Notes: generated from the sequence alone by a model not told the origin. DNA of 64,000 bases from Antennarius striatus (GCF_040054535.1 NC_090779.1:22376501-22440500), one strand, 5' to 3'. Shown: positions 1 through 9,748, counted from the stretch's first letter. Program-made: numbers and translations.

Positions 1-266
1 CAGGGTCAGCGCCACACAGTACCTCTACAGACTATCAAAATGTTCATGTTTAAAGAGAGTGCAACACGTAAAGATCAAATGGAAAACTTAGAAAAGTACA
101 ACTAAAGCAAACTAGAAAGGTGACAACATTATGGTGTAACTTCCAACAGAAAAAAAATCTGTATGGAAACAAACCATCTCATCTAAAATAGCATCTTTGA
201 AGGTTTTCTTAAAACTCAAGCTGCGTGTAGTGTCTCAAACAGACTCTTCATTTACCAACACTTCAT

Positions 267-410
267 GACCCTTCTTAGAATCACAGTCACTCATCACTTC
301 CGAGTCACAAGGGCGGGGTATTGGCTATAGCTTTCAATGAGTAGGAATTAAATGATACTTTGATGATCACTGTCTTTAGACATATCCAAGAATGTCTTGC
401 AATGTCCCAT
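267..410 (-). pseudogene. Decayed U4-like fragments inside the repeat unit
   Basis: The stretch GGCGGGGTATTGGCTATAG with TTTCAATGAG (about 310-350) aligns with the U4 core read as GGCGGGGTATTGGGTAAAG...TTTTCAACTAG on the same strand. The preceding ATGACCCTTCTTAGAA (about 268-283) resembles the U4 3' hairpin. A second 3'-end-like piece follows at about 355-405 (GATCACTGTCTTTAGACATATCC). Corresponding fragments recur in every unit, so they were amplified with the array. The assignment rests on eye alignment: good for the 310-350 piece, weaker for the others. Confidence 0.6.
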
Positions 411-429
411 CTATTCATCAATGAACTTA

Positions 430-443
430 TGTTACTTTTAGAC
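430..443 (-). promoter_or_regulatory. snRNA 3' box (array type)
   Basis: On the minus strand, 6 nt after the U4 3' end, GTCTAAAAGTAACA closely matches the vertebrate snRNA 3' box (GTTTN0-3AAARNNAGA), which directs Integrator-dependent 3' end formation. It is present after every array copy. Copy 9 has one change (AAAACTAACA), and copies 2, 6 and 10 read AAAAGTAATA. Confidence 0.6.
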
Positions 444-449
444 AGATAA

Positions 450-594
450 TGAGTCTCCTTAGAGACTATCAAAAATTGCCATTGGCAATTATATTTCAAA
501 TTGTCAAGGCGGGGTATTGGGTAAAGTTTTCAACTAGCAATAATCGCGCCTCGGGTAAACCTCATAGGCTACGATACTGCCACTGCGCAAAGCT
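450..594 (-). ncRNA. U4 snRNA, array copy 1
   Basis: U4 pairs with U6 in the U4/U6.U5 tri-snRNP and is released when the spliceosome is activated. Read on the minus strand the gene starts AGCTTTGCGCAGTGGCAGTA, as in vertebrate U4, and is 145 nt, the usual length. Visible in order are the U6-pairing stem II region, the 5' stem-loop with its kink-turn (GAGG...CCGAGG), the stem I region (GATTATTGCTAG), the central AAAACTTTACCCAATACCCCGCC region, a 3' stem-loop, the Sm site AATTTTTGA and the terminal hairpin AGTCTCTAAGGAGACT. It differs from the solitary copy at 9542-9686 at 9 positions: one in the 5' stem-loop pentaloop (UUUAU to UUUAC) and eight in the 3' half. Two pairs of these are compensatory. 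No change hits the Sm site or the U6-pairing segments. Confidence 0.96.
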
Positions 595-640
595 GTTGGT
601 GAGATTGGACCACCAGCATCATGTCTCTACTCACACTCCT

Positions 641-657
641 CTTTGCTATGGTTTCAA
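641..657 (-). promoter_or_regulatory. Candidate snRNA proximal sequence element (array type)
   Basis: On the minus strand GAAACCATAGCAAAG lies about 47-61 bp upstream of the U4 start. This is the normal place for a vertebrate snRNA PSE, and the same distance as the better PSE-like sequence of the solitary gene. The match to the PSE consensus (TYACCNTNANTNNAAARG type) is partial. The same sequence is found upstream of every array copy. No clear octamer or SPH element is visible at the distal position; only a degenerate octamer-like GTTTGCTT lies near -225. Confidence 0.4.
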
Positions 658-726
658 CAATGGCCCTGGTCTCAGCTACCAGTCTTTAGTGTGTGGGAAA
701 AACCAAAAACAGGGTCAGCGCCACAC

Positions 727-760
727 AGTACCTCTACAGACTATCAAAATGTTCATGTTT
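727..760 (-). pseudogene. Decayed U4 3'-end-like fragment in the unit
   Basis: CTCTACAGACTATCAAAATG resembles the U4 3' end read on the plus strand (CCTTAGAGACTATCAAAAATTG). It lies on the upstream side of the functional U4 copy and recurs in all units, starting with a copy at about 18-51. It may be a third relic of U4 in the unit. The match is short, so chance cannot be excluded. Confidence 0.4.
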
Positions 761-857
761 AAAGAGAGTGCAACACGTAAAGATCAAATGGAAAACTTAG
801 AAAAGTACAACTAAAGCAAACTAGAAAGGTGACAACATTATGGTGTAACTTCCAACT

Positions 858-1012
858 TTTTCCAAATATCAGATGCATTTTAATAATCGAGAAAATGTCA
901 TGGCAACAGACGATAACAATTATGAACGTCAGATCTATTTAGAAAATTTTGAATTCCAAATTTAAGAAGTGAATAACCGAAATACACGCAGACATGACAT
1001 GAAAACAGAAAA
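858..1012. repeat. 155-bp segment present only in long units
   Basis: The segment lies between CTTCCAAC and AGAAAAAAAATCTG and is absent from short units, where those two sequences join directly. An AAC occurs at both edges, so a deletion between AAC microhomologies could have made the short unit from the long one. The same segment recurs at 3849-4003, near 6840-6994 and at about 7704-7853; the last has several substitutions. It contains ATGCATTTT, a weak octamer-like sequence. No gene was seen in it. Confidence 0.9.
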
Positions 1013-1313
1013 AAAATCTGTATGGAAACAAACCATCTCATCTAAAATAGCATCTTTGAAGGTTTTCTTAAAACTCAAACTGCGTGTAGTGTCTCAAACA
1101 GACTCTTCATTTACCAACACTTCATGACCCTTCTTAGAATCACAGTCACTCATCACTTCCGAGTCAAAAGGGCAGGGTATTGGCTATAGCTTTCAATGAG
1201 TAGGAATTAAATGAAACTTTACTTTAATGATCGCTGTCTTTAGACATATCCAAGAATGTCTTGCAATGTCCCATCTATTCATCAATGAACTTATATTACT
1301 TTTAGACAGATAA

Positions 1314-1458
1314 TGAGTCTCCTTAGAGACTATCAAAAATTGCCATTGGCAATTATATTTCAAATTGTCAAGGCGGGGTATTGGGTAAAGTTTTCAACTA
1401 GCAATAATGGCGCCTCGGGTAAACCTCATAGGCTACGATACTGCCACTGCGCAAAGCT
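1314..1458 (-). ncRNA. U4 snRNA, array copy 2 (G50C variant)
   Basis: This is a full-length 145-nt array-type U4 in a long unit. It differs from the other copies by one base at 1409 (C to G on plus), which makes U4 nucleotide 50 C instead of G. In the known 5' stem-loop, G50 pairs with C22, so this copy should have a C-C mismatch near the base of the stem that binds 15.5K/PRP31. Its higher-order counterparts at 4305 and 7296 keep G50. It may be a less fit or non-functional copy. Confidence 0.93.
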
Positions 1459-2022
1459 GTTGGTGAGATTGGACCACCAGCATCATGTCTCTACTCACAC
1501 TCCTCTTTGCTATGGTTTCAACAATGGCCCTGGTCTCAGCTACCAGTCTTTAGTGTGTGGGAAAAACCAAAAACAGGGTCAGCGCCACACAGTACCTCTA
1601 CAGACTATCAAAATGTTCATGTTTAAAGAGAGTGCAACACGTAAAGATCAAATGGAAAACTTAGAAAAGTACAACTAAAGCAAACTAGAAAGGTGACAAC
1701 ATTATGGTGTAACTTCCAACAGAAAAAAAATCTGTATGGAAACAAACCATCTCATCTAAAATAGCATCTTTGAAGGTTTTCTTAAAACTCAAGCTGCGTG
1801 TAGTGTCTCAAACAGACTCTTCATTTACCAACACTTCATGACCCTTCTTAGAATCACAGTCACTCATCACTTCCGAGTCACAAGGGCGGGGTATTTGCTA
1901 TAGCTTTCAATGAGTAGGAATTAAATGATACTTTAATGATCACTGTCTTTAGACATATCCAAGAATGCCTTGCAATGTCCCATCTATTCATCAATGAACT
2001 TATGTTACTTTTAGACAGATAA

Positions 2023-2167
2023 TGAGTCTCCTTAGAGACTATCAAAAATTGCCATTGGCAATTATATTTCAAATTATCAAGGCGGGGTATTGGGTAAAGT
2101 TTTCAACTAGCAATAATCGCGCCTCGGGTAAACCTCATAGGCTACGATACTGCCACTGCGCAAAGCT
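2023..2167 (-). ncRNA. U4 snRNA, array copy 3
   Basis: This is a full-length array-type U4 in a short unit. One change in the 3' stem-loop (AAATTATC instead of AAATTGTC on plus) turns a C-G pair into a U-G wobble, so the stem is kept. The same change is seen only in copy 7, exactly 2,991 bp away, which supports the four-unit higher-order repeat. Confidence 0.95.
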
Positions 2168-2731
2168 GTTGGTGAGATTGGACCACCAGCATCATGTCTC
2201 TACTCACACTCCTCTTTGCTATGGTTTCAACAATGGCCCTGGTCTCAGCTACCAGTCTTTAGTGTGTGGGAAAAACCAAAAACAGGGTCAGCGCCACACA
2301 GTACCTCTACAGACTATCAAAATGTTCATGTTTAAAGAGAGTGCAACACGTAAAGATCAAATGGAAAACTTAGAAAAGTACAACTAAAGCAAACTAGAAA
2401 GGTGACAACATTATGGTGTAACTTCCAACAGAAAAAAAATCTGTATGGAAACAAACCATCTCATCTAAAATAGCATCTTTGAAGGTTTTCTTAAAACTCA
2501 AGCTGCGTGTAGTGTCTCAAACAGACTCTTCATTTACCAACACTTCATGACCCTTCTTAGAATCACAGTCACTCATCACTTCCGAGTCACAAGGGCGGGG
2601 TATTTGCTATAGCTTTCAATGAGTAGGAATTAAATGATACTTTAATGATCACTGTCTTTAGACATATCCAAGAATGCCTTGCAATGTCCCATCTATTCAT
2701 CAATGAACTTATGTTACTTTTAGACAGATAA

Positions 2732-2876
2732 TGAGTCTCCTTAGAGACTATCAAAAATTGCCATTGGCAATTATATTTCAAATTGTCAAGGCGGGGTATT
2801 GGGTAAAGTTTTCAACTAGCAATAATCGCGCCTCGGGTAAACCTCATAGGCTACGATACTGCCACTGCGCAAAGCT
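2732..2876 (-). ncRNA. U4 snRNA, array copy 4
   Basis: This full-length 145-nt array-type U4 is identical to copy 1 by eye. It sits in a short unit and has the same 3' box and upstream PSE-like sequence. Confidence 0.95.
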
Positions 2877-3440
2877 GTTGGTGAGATTGGACCACCAGCA
2901 TCATGTCTCTACTCACACTCCTCTTTGCTATGGTTTCAACAATGGCCCTGGTCTCAGCTACCAGTCTTTAGTGTGTGGGAAAAACCAAAAACAGGGTCAG
3001 CGCCACACAGTACCTCTACAGACTATCAAAATGTTCATGTTTAAAGAGAGTGCAACACGTAAAGATCAAATGGAAAACTTAGAAAAGTACAACTAAAGCA
3101 AACTAGAAAGGTGACAACATTATGGTGTAACTTCCAACAGAAAAAAAATCTGTATGGAAACAAACCATCTCATCTAAAATAGCATCTTTGAAGGTTTTCT
3201 TAAAACTCAAGCTGCGTGTAGTGTCTCAAACAGACTCTTCATTTACCAACACTTCATGACCCTTCTTAGAATCACAGTCACTCATCACTTCCGAGTCACA
3301 AGGGCGGGGTATTGGCTATAGCTTTCAATGAGTAGGAATTAAATGATACTTTGATGATCACTGTCTTTAGACATATCCAAGAATGTCTTGCAATGTCCCA
3401 TCTATTCATCAATGAACTTATGTTACTTTTAGACAGATAA

Positions 3441-3585
3441 TGAGTCTCCTTAGAGACTATCAAAAATTGCCATTGGCAATTATATTTCAAATTGTCAAGG
3501 CGGGGTATTGGGTAAAGTTTTCAACTAGCAATAATCGCGCCTCGGGTAAACCTCATAGGCTACGATACTGCCACTGCGCAAAGCT
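3441..3585 (-). ncRNA. U4 snRNA, array copy 5
   Basis: This full-length array-type U4 is identical to copy 1 by eye and lies 2,991 bp from it. Its surrounding unit shares copy 1's private spacer variants (TTGATGATC and GAATGTCTTGC), which marks it as the same position in the higher-order repeat. Confidence 0.95.
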
Positions 3586-4304
3586 GTTGGTGAGATTGGA
3601 CCACCAGCATCATGTCTCTACTCACACTCCTCTTTGCTATGGTTTCAACAATGGCCCTGGTCTCAGCTACCAGTCTTTAGTGTGTGGGAAAAACCAAAAA
3701 CAGGGTCAGCGCCACACAGTACCTCTACAGACTATCAAAATGTTCATGTTTAAAGAGAGTGCAACACGTAAAGATCAAATGGAAAACTTAGAAAAGTACA
3801 ACTAAAGCAAACTAGAAAGGTGACAACATTATGGTGTAACTTCCAACTTTTTCCAAATATCAGATGCATTTTAATAATCGAGAAAATGTCATGGCAACAG
3901 ACGATAACAATTATGAACGTCAGATCTATTTAGAAAATTTTGAATTCCAAATTTAAGAAGTGAATAACCGAAATACACGCAGACATGACATGAAAACAGA
4001 AAAAAAATCTGTATGGAAACAAACCATCTCATCTAAAATAGCATCTTTGAAGGTTTTCTTAAAACTCAAACTGCGTGTAGTGTCTCAAACAGACTCTTCA
4101 TTTACCAACACTTCATGACCCTTCTTAGAATCACAGTCACTCATCACTTCCGAGTCAAAAGGGCAGGGTATTGGCTATAGCTTTCAATGAGTAGGAATTA
4201 AATGAAACTTTACTTTAATGATCGCTGTCTTTAGACATATCCAAGAATGTCTTGCAATGTCCCATCTATTCATCAATGAACTTATATTACTTTTAGACAG
4301 ATAA

Positions 4305-4449
4305 TGAGTCTCCTTAGAGACTATCAAAAATTGCCATTGGCAATTATATTTCAAATTGTCAAGGCGGGGTATTGGGTAAAGTTTTCAACTAGCAATAATC
4401 GCGCCTCGGGTAAACCTCATAGGCTACGATACTGCCACTGCGCAAAGCT
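4305..4449 (-). ncRNA. U4 snRNA, array copy 6
   Basis: This full-length array-type U4 sits in a long unit. Its flank shares the long-unit variants AAAAGGGCAGGGT and AAATGAAACTTTACTTTAATG. It corresponds to copy 2 in the higher-order repeat but has the usual base at U4 position 50. Confidence 0.95.
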
Positions 4450-5013
4450 GTTGGTGAGATTGGACCACCAGCATCATGTCTCTACTCACACTCCTCTTTG
4501 CTATGGTTTCAACAATGGCCCTGGTCTCAGCTACCAGTCTTTAGTGTGTGGGAAAAACCAAAAACAGGGTCAGCGCCACACAGTACCTCTACAGACTATC
4601 AAAATGTTCATGTTTAAAGAGAGTGCAACACGTAAAGATCAAATGGAAAACTTAGAAAAGTACAACTAAAGCAAACTAGAAAGGTGACAACATTATGGTG
4701 TAACTTCCAACAGAAAAAAAATCTGTATGGAAACAAACCATCTCATCTAAAATAGCATCTTTGAAGGTTTTCTTAAAACTCAAGCTGCGTGTAGTGTCTC
4801 AAACAGACTCTTCATTTACCAACACTTCATGACCCTTCTTAGAATCACAGTCACTCATCACTTCCGAGTCACAAGGGCGGGGTATTTGCTATAGCTTTCA
4901 ATGAGTAGGAATTAAATGATACTTTAATGATCACTGTCTTTAGACATATCCAAGAATGCCTTGCAATGTCCCATCTATTCATCAATGAACTTATGTTACT
5001 TTTAGACAGATAA

Positions 5014-5158
5014 TGAGTCTCCTTAGAGACTATCAAAAATTGCCATTGGCAATTATATTTCAAATTATCAAGGCGGGGTATTGGGTAAAGTTTTCAACTA
5101 GCAATAATCGCGCCTCGGGTAAACCTCATAGGCTACGATACTGCCACTGCGCAAAGCT
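5014..5158 (-). ncRNA. U4 snRNA, array copy 7
   Basis: This full-length array-type U4 carries the same 3' stem-loop wobble variant (AAATTATC on plus) as copy 3, 2,991 bp away. The flank is a short unit. Confidence 0.95.
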
Positions 5159-5722
5159 GTTGGTGAGATTGGACCACCAGCATCATGTCTCTACTCACAC
5201 TCCTCTTTGCTATGGTTTCAACAATGGCCCTGGTCTCAGCTACCAGTCTTTAGTGTGTGGGAAAAACCAAAAACAGGGTCAGCGCCACACAGTACCTCTA
5301 CAGACTATCAAAATGTTCATGTTTAAAGAGAGTGCAACACGTAAAGATCAAATGGAAAACTTAGAAAAGTACAACTAAAGCAAACTAGAAAGGTGACAAC
5401 ATTATGGTGTAACTTCCAACAGAAAAAAAATCTGTATGGAAACAAACCATCTCATCTAAAATAGCATCTTTGAAGGTTTTCTTAAAACTCAAGCTGCGTG
5501 TAGTGTCTCAAACAGACTCTTCATTTACCAACACTTCATGACCCTTCTTAGAATCACAGTCACTCATCACTTCCGAGTCACAAGGGCGGGGTATTTGCTA
5601 TAGCTTTCAATGAGTAGGAATTAAATGATACTTTAATGATCACTGTCTTTAGACATATCCAAGAATGCCTTGCAATGTCCCATCTATTCATCAATGAACT
5701 TATGTTACTTTTAGACAGATAA

Positions 5723-5867
5723 TGAGTCTCCTTAGAGACTATCAAAAATTGCCATTGGCAATTATATTTCAAATTGTCAAGGCGGGGTATTGGGTAAAGT
5801 TTTCAACTAGCAATAATCGCGCCTCGGGTAAACCTCATAGGCTACGATACTGCCACTGCGCAAAGCT
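5723..5867 (-). ncRNA. U4 snRNA, array copy 8
   Basis: This full-length array-type U4 is identical to copies 1 and 4 by eye. It lies in a short unit and corresponds to copy 4 in the higher-order repeat. Confidence 0.95.
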
Positions 5868-6431
5868 GTTGGTGAGATTGGACCACCAGCATCATGTCTC
5901 TACTCACACTCCTCTTTGCTATGGTTTCAACAATGGCCCTGGTCTCAGCTACCAGTCTTTAGTGTGTGGGAAAAACCAAAAACAGGGTCAGCGCCACACA
6001 GTACCTCTACAGACTATCAAAATGTTCATGTTTAAAGAGAGTGCAACACGTAAAGATCAAATGGAAAACTTAGAAAAGTACAACTAAAGCAAACTAGAAA
6101 GGTGACAACATTATGGTGTAACTTCCAACAGAAAAAAAATCTGTATGGAAACAAACCATCTCATCTAAAATAGCATCTTTGAAGGTTTTCTTAAAACTCA
6201 AGCTGCGTGTAGTGTCTCAAACAGACTCTTCATTTACCAACACTTCATGACCCTTCTTAGAATCACAGTCACTCATCACTTCCGAGTCACAAGGGCGGGG
6301 TATTGGCTATAGCTTTCAATGAGTAGGAATTAAATGATACTTTAATGATCACTGTCTTTAGACATATCCAAGAATGCCTTGCAATGTCCCATCTATTCAT
6401 CAATGAACTTATGTTAGTTTTAGACAGATAA

Positions 6432-6576
6432 TGAGTCTCCTTAGAGACTATCAAAAATTGCCATTGGCAATTATATTTCAAATTGTCAAGGCGGGGTATT
6501 GGGTAAAGTTTTCAACTAGCAATAATCGCGCCTCGGGTAAACCTCATAGGCTACGATACTGCCACTGCGCAAAGCT
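6432..6576 (-). ncRNA. U4 snRNA, array copy 9
   Basis: This full-length array-type U4 has an unchanged RNA sequence. The 3' box has one change (TGTTAGTTTTAG on plus instead of TGTTACTTTTAG), and the upstream flank has CAGTCTGTAG instead of CAGTCTTTAG. The downstream spacer mixes variants: TATTGGC as in copies 1 and 5, but TTAATGATC and ATGCCTTGC as in the other short units. That points to gene conversion or unequal crossing-over. Confidence 0.95.
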
Positions 6577-7295
6577 GTTGGTGAGATTGGACCACCAGCA
6601 TCATGTCTCTACTCACACTCCTCTTTGCTATGGTTTCAACAATGGCCCTGGTCTCAGCTACCAGTCTGTAGTGTGTGGGAAAAACCAAAAACAGGGTCAG
6701 CGCCACACAGTACCTCTACAGACTATCAAAATGTTCATGTTTAAAGAGAGTGCAACACGTAAAGATCAAATGGAAAACTTAGAAAAGTACAACTAAAGCA
6801 AACTAGAAAGGTGACAACATTATGGTGTAACTTCCAACTTTTTCCAAATATCAGATACATTTTAATAATCGAGAAAATGTCATGGCAACAGACGATAACA
6901 ATTATGAACGTCAGATCTATTTAGAAAATTTTGAATTCCAAATTTAAGAAGTGAATAACCGAAATACACGCAGACATGACATGAAAACAGAAAAAAAATC
7001 TGTATGGAAACAAACCATCTCATCTAAAATAGCATCTTTGAAGGTTTTCTTAAAACTCAAACTGCGTGTAGTGTCTCAAACAGACTCTTCATTTACCAAC
7101 ACTTCATGACCCTTCTTAGAATCACAGTCACTCATCACTTCCGAGTCAAAAGGGCAGGGTATTGGCTATAGCTTTCAATGAGTAGGAATTAAATGAAACT
7201 TTACTTTAATGATCGCTGTCTTTAGACATATCCAAGAATGTCTTGCAATGTCCCATCTATTCATCAATGAACTTATATTACTTTTAGACAGATAA

Positions 7296-7440
7296 TGAGT
7301 CTCCTTAGAGACTATCAAAAATTGCCATTGGCAATTATATTTCAAATTGTCAAGGCGGGGTATTGGGTAAAGTTTTCAACTAGCAATAATCGCGCCTCGG
7401 GTAAACCTCATAGGCTACGATACTGCCACTGCGCAAAGCT
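7296..7440 (-). ncRNA. U4 snRNA, array copy 10 (last array copy in window)
   Basis: This is a full-length array-type U4 with long-type flanks on both sides. It is the last array copy before the right boundary. Its upstream long segment (about 7704-7853) has several private substitutions, as expected for an array-edge unit that escapes homogenisation. Confidence 0.95.
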
Positions 7441-8072
7441 GTTGGTGAGATTGGACCACCAGCATCATGTCTCTACTCACACTCCTCTTTGCTATGGTTT
7501 CAACAATGGCCCTGGTCTCAGCTACCAGTCTTTAGTGTGTGGGAAAAACCAAAAACAGGGTCAGCGCCACACAGTACCTCTACAGACTATCAAAATGTTC
7601 ATGTTTAAAGAGAGTGCAACACGTAAAGATCAAATGGAAAACTTAGAAAAGTACAACTAAAGCAAACTAGAAAGGTGACAACATTATGGTGTAACTTCCA
7701 ACTTTTTCCAAATATCAGATGCATTTTAATAATCGAGAAAATGTCATGGCAACAGACGAAAACAATTATGAACGTCAGATCTATTTTGAAAATATTGAAT
7801 TCCAAATTTAAGAAGTGAATAACCGAAATACACGCAGACATGACATGAAAACAGAAAAAAAATCTGTATGGAAACAAACCATCTCATCTAAAATAGCATC
7901 TTTGAAGGTTTTCTTAAAACTCAAACTGCGTGTAGTGTCTCAAACAGACTCTTCATTTACCAACACTTCATGACCCTTCTTAGAATCACAGTCACTCATC
8001 ACTTCCGAGTCAAAAGGGCAGGGTGTTGGCTATAGCTTTCAATGAGTACTAATAGAATGATGCTTAACTTTA

Positions 8073-8317
<245 letters not shown>

Positions 8318-8380
8318 CTTAATGATCACTCTCCTTCGAGACGTCAAAAAATGTCCTTGTCGAATATATATCAAAACACA
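8318..8380 (-). pseudogene. Diverged U4 3'-end remnant at the array edge
   Basis: TTAATGATCACTCTCCTTCG followed by AGACGTCAAAAAATGTCC aligns both with the spacer relic of the array and with the true U4 3' end (AATGAGTCTCCTTAGAGACTATCAAAAATTG on plus, split here by small changes). It resumes directly after the SINE. It looks like an intermediate between the real gene and the relic in the units. Confidence 0.6.
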
Positions 8381-9541
8381 CATTCATTAAAAACAAACTA
8401 AGAATGCTTAGCACTTCATCTATTCCTCTGGGTCACTACCAGGTGTCCTGGTTCAAAGCGCCCTCTGCTGTTCGTACATGTGACCTGCACCATGAACAGG
8501 TTTTTTTCCATGTCCAGTAGAAAATGCGACTTAAACGTAAAAACACATACATGCCACAGAAATATGCTTCTCTATACGGTCAGTGTAATATCGATTCTTC
8601 AATCATACAGCGAGCAACATCAGCACAAGATGACACACTAGTCATAGTTAAACTAATCACCGATTACAATGTTTGAAATATTAACTCATAACGTCACAAC
8701 TATTGGATTCAAGGTCCAAATCTAAAAAAACAAAACAGACATTGCATAAAACACTAAAAGAAATTCATAGTTACTCAAATAGATACGGAATATAAAGGAA
8801 AAAAGTAAATAGAACATTGTCCTGGCGCTTCATTATATAAGCAGCCGTCATCAAAGTTTCTGTTTTAAATTTGTGAACAAATCGTGAGGGAATATAACAG
8901 TATTAATAACGCCTTGAATGAAAAAGCCCAGATGAAAAGTCACTGGTGGCATGAAATCAATGCCAATGTTCAGAAAAAACGAAAGTAGCTCGAAACCGGA
9001 TATGACGTCCAAACTCCACGCATTCTCATCCTCGGCTCTCGGAACTACGTCCAACTACAAACACTGACACGTTCCGTCTGTGTTATTTCTGACTTGACCA
9101 TGACACCAGCAGAGGAAATAAAAGAGGAACCTGATACGGTTTAGTTTTATATGTTATTGAATTGATGGGTTTAGAACCAAACGATCCGTTACAATAGAAA
9201 ACAATGACAGGCGATGAAATGAAGTTATGGGAGCAATTAAGTATGTGTGTTCACCTGCGTAACAACTTAATTTGACTCATTCATTTTCTGCCGCTTTATC
9301 CGCCGTAGCGGGTTACGCATATCAGATGTTTAAAAATAATTGCACCAGACTTTTCTGGATAATTTATCATTTCAATTGTAGTTTAATATTTGACCAAGAT
9401 GAAGTTTATGGATGCAGTTAAAGAGGACAATGGAGGTAGTTGGTGTCAGAGAAGAGGATGCATTGAACTCGGTTAAATGGAGGCAACTGATTCGCTGTGT
9501 CGACCCCTGAGGGTAATTTACTTTTTATATTCCACAAATAA
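8381..9541. other. Spacer between the U4 array and the solitary U4 gene
   Basis: The sequence is AT-rich and unique-looking, with no supportable gene. Near 9280-9325 lies CATTCATTTTCTGCCGCTTT with ATCCGCCGTAGCGGGTTACG, a short fragment of a very common fish interspersed repeat. The minus-strand open frame at 8851-9054 (67 codons) has no recognisable domain. Confidence 0.5.
9524..9541 (-). promoter_or_regulatory. Possible 3' box of the solitary U4 gene
   Basis: Read on the minus strand after the U4 end, GTGGAATATAAAAAGTAAAT resembles a degenerate 3' box. It is weaker than the array version. Confidence 0.3.
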
Positions 9542-9686
9542 TCAGTCTCCTTAGAGACCGTCAAAAATTGCCATTGCCGACTATATTTCAAGTCGTCAAG
9601 GCGGGGTATTGGGTAAAGTTTTCAACTAGCAATAATCGCGCCTCGGATAAACCTCATAGGCTACGATACTGCCACTGCGCAAAGCT
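9542..9686 (-). ncRNA. U4 snRNA, solitary near-canonical gene
   Basis: This 145-nt U4 gene lies outside the array. It keeps the canonical vertebrate features where the array copies differ: pentaloop UUUAU in the 5' stem-loop, 3' stem TTGACGACT/AGTCGGCAA, Sm site AATTTTTGA and terminal hairpin GTCTCTAAGGAGAC. From recalled vertebrate U4 sequence it is closer to human U4 than the array copies are. Upstream are a PSE-like element and a strong ZNF143/SPH-type element at the expected distances, so it is likely an active gene. It has the same strand as the array and probably represents the ancestral or somatic type. The expression class is inferred. Confidence 0.97.
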
Positions 9687-9730
9687 GACGTCTTTCGCAC
9701 CTCTGCTGGGTATTGCATCTGTAGCACATA

Positions 9731-9748
9731 TTTTTCAGCTGCGGTTAA
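9731..9748 (-). promoter_or_regulatory. Proximal sequence element of the solitary U4 gene
   Basis: On the minus strand TTAACCGCAGCTGAAAAA lies 45-62 bp upstream of the U4 start. It fits the vertebrate PSE pattern (TYACC-N-TNACT-NN-AAA) with few mismatches. The PSE binds SNAPc and sets the snRNA start. No TATA box follows at -25, as expected for a Pol II snRNA gene. Confidence 0.65.

Larger units (their letters stand above)
1..8072 (-). repeat. Tandem U4 snRNA gene array with four-unit higher-order repeat
   Basis: Near-identical units of 709 bp (short) or 864 bp (long) repeat from the left edge to about 8.07 kb. Each holds one full U4 snRNA gene on the minus strand. Successive U4 genes are spaced 864, 709, 709, 709, 864, 709, 709, 709, 864 bp apart, so four units make a 2,991-bp higher-order repeat. 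Long units carry an extra 155 bp (for example 858-1012) between the U4 upstream flank and the shared AGAAAAAAAATCTG block. The left end is cut by the window. The right end is a long-type unit interrupted by a SINE at about 8073; a decayed remnant resumes at about 8318-8380. The spacing and sequence are seen directly. That the array is transcribed is inferred. Confidence 0.95.

Noticed and set aside
305-499. 64-codon minus-strand frame repeated with each unit
   Set aside because: It overlaps the U4 3' end and the U4-like relics, has no domain, and its ends fall inside snRNA sequence.
449-814. 121-codon plus-strand frame repeated about every 709/864 bp as a possible protein family
   Set aside because: It is the antisense of the U4 snRNA gene plus its upstream flank. 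Its conservation comes from array homogenisation, and the RNA assignment explains the sequence fully.
1-8072. CRISPR or classical satellite array
   Set aside because: Units of 709-864 bp with a complete snRNA gene do not fit CRISPR repeats and spacers, and the composition and context are vertebrate.
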